64,000 nt of DNA from Tabrizicola caldifontis. Lineage in GTDB: Bacteria > Pseudomonadota > Alphaproteobacteria > Rhodobacterales > Rhodobacteraceae. This document shows positions 63,888 through 64,000 of the stretch, piece after piece. Made by a program: the position numbers and the translations under genes. Within the stretch, counting starts at the first letter, position 1; each line of letters begins with the position of its first letter. Where the stretch lies: NCBI RefSeq assembly GCF_004762095.1, contig NZ_SIJH01000008.1:1-64000 (forward strand), read 5' to 3'. The notes beneath the pieces were generated by a model. That model made no database searches, was not told the DNA's origin, and worked only from the letters and a program-made list of their open reading frames with translations.

Positions 63888-64000
63888 ATGGCAAAAGCCC
63901 CGAAAGCATCCGCTGGCACCGGCAAGGTGACGCAGGTCATCGGCGCCGTCGTCGACGTTCAGTTCGATGGCGCGCTGCCCGCGATCCTGAACGCGCTGGA
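63888..64000 (+). CDS. atpD: F0F1 ATP synthase subunit beta (5' part only)
   Basis: Begins ATG at 63888 after AAGGAG; the first residues [37 protein letters not shown] match beta-subunit N-termini. Cut by the window end. It is the catalytic subunit of F1. Confidence 0.9.
   Translation, partial: MAKAPKASAGTGKVTQVIGAVVDVQFDGALPAILNAL

Noticed and set aside
1-64000. CRISPR arrays, tRNA/rRNA genes, transposons, prophage
   Set aside because: No repeated spacer pattern, cloverleaf, transposase or phage structural gene was found in the reading.

Overview
The window looks like chromosomal DNA of a GC-rich alphaproteobacterium, most likely a member of the Rhodobacteraceae (Rhodobacterales); the genus cannot be fixed by eye. 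Supporting features are the familiar alphaproteobacterial housekeeping blocks (aminotransferase-ftsK, hisC-tyrC-extensin-DUF2125, yidC-MOSC-engB, mobA-mobB, atpHAGD without atpB/E/F nearby), tight ATGA gene overlaps, frequent GTG/TTG starts, and very few A/T-ending codons. About 59 protein genes are supported. I see no rRNA, tRNA, CRISPR array, prophage or insertion sequence.

Region 1 (1-13.9 kb) is the accessory part. A minus-strand run of seven closely spaced genes (9986 down to 97) encodes a possible SGNH-type esterase, a LamG/concanavalin-like protein, a sulfatase fused to C-terminal RTX calcium-binding repeats, and four glycosyltransferase proteins. Divergent from it is an alpha/beta-hydrolase, followed by a second minus-strand glycosyltransferase pair. 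Two of the glycosyltransferases carry a C-terminal methyltransferase-like fold, and one is a double glycosyltransferase whose second half is a paralogue of the next gene. Together these look like an unusual glycan-building and glycan-trimming cassette with one protein built for type I secretion.

Region 2 (13.9-30.3 kb) is mostly core metabolism and cell biology: a UbiH-type hydroxylase, an amidase, an aminotransferase, FtsK, a Ser/Thr kinase, D-amino acid dehydrogenase, LolA, a lytic-transglycosylase lipoprotein, HspQ, an anti-sigma partner-switch pair, a gamma-glutamyltransferase, free methionine-R-sulfoxide reductase, a homocysteine S-methyltransferase and an RluA pseudouridine synthase. 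Region 3 (30.3-36.5 kb) holds an iron-sulfur flavin oxidoreductase with an aldehyde dehydrogenase, then an overlapping mobA-mobB-unknown-GNAT string.

Region 4 (36.5-50.9 kb) contains engB-MOSC-yidC, an EAL protein, ttcA, an SDR, argB, dapB, rbfA, a phosphodiester-glycosidase-like protein, truB, hisC, tyrC and an extensin-like protein. Region 5 (50.9-64 kb) contains a DUF2125 protein, ChaC, a MotA/ExbB-like plus MotB/OmpA-like coiled-coil pair, ClpA, glyoxalase II, a methyltransferase, an L,D-transpeptidase and the F1 ATP synthase genes atpH-atpA-atpG-atpD. A small membrane protein gene of distinctly lower G+C is inserted between atpG and atpD. The window ends inside atpD.

The most interesting points are the sulfatase-RTX fusion and its surrounding glycan cassette, the foreign-looking gene inside the ATP synthase operon, and the proton-channel-like pair with a very long coiled coil. 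None of these proves a new system from sequence alone.
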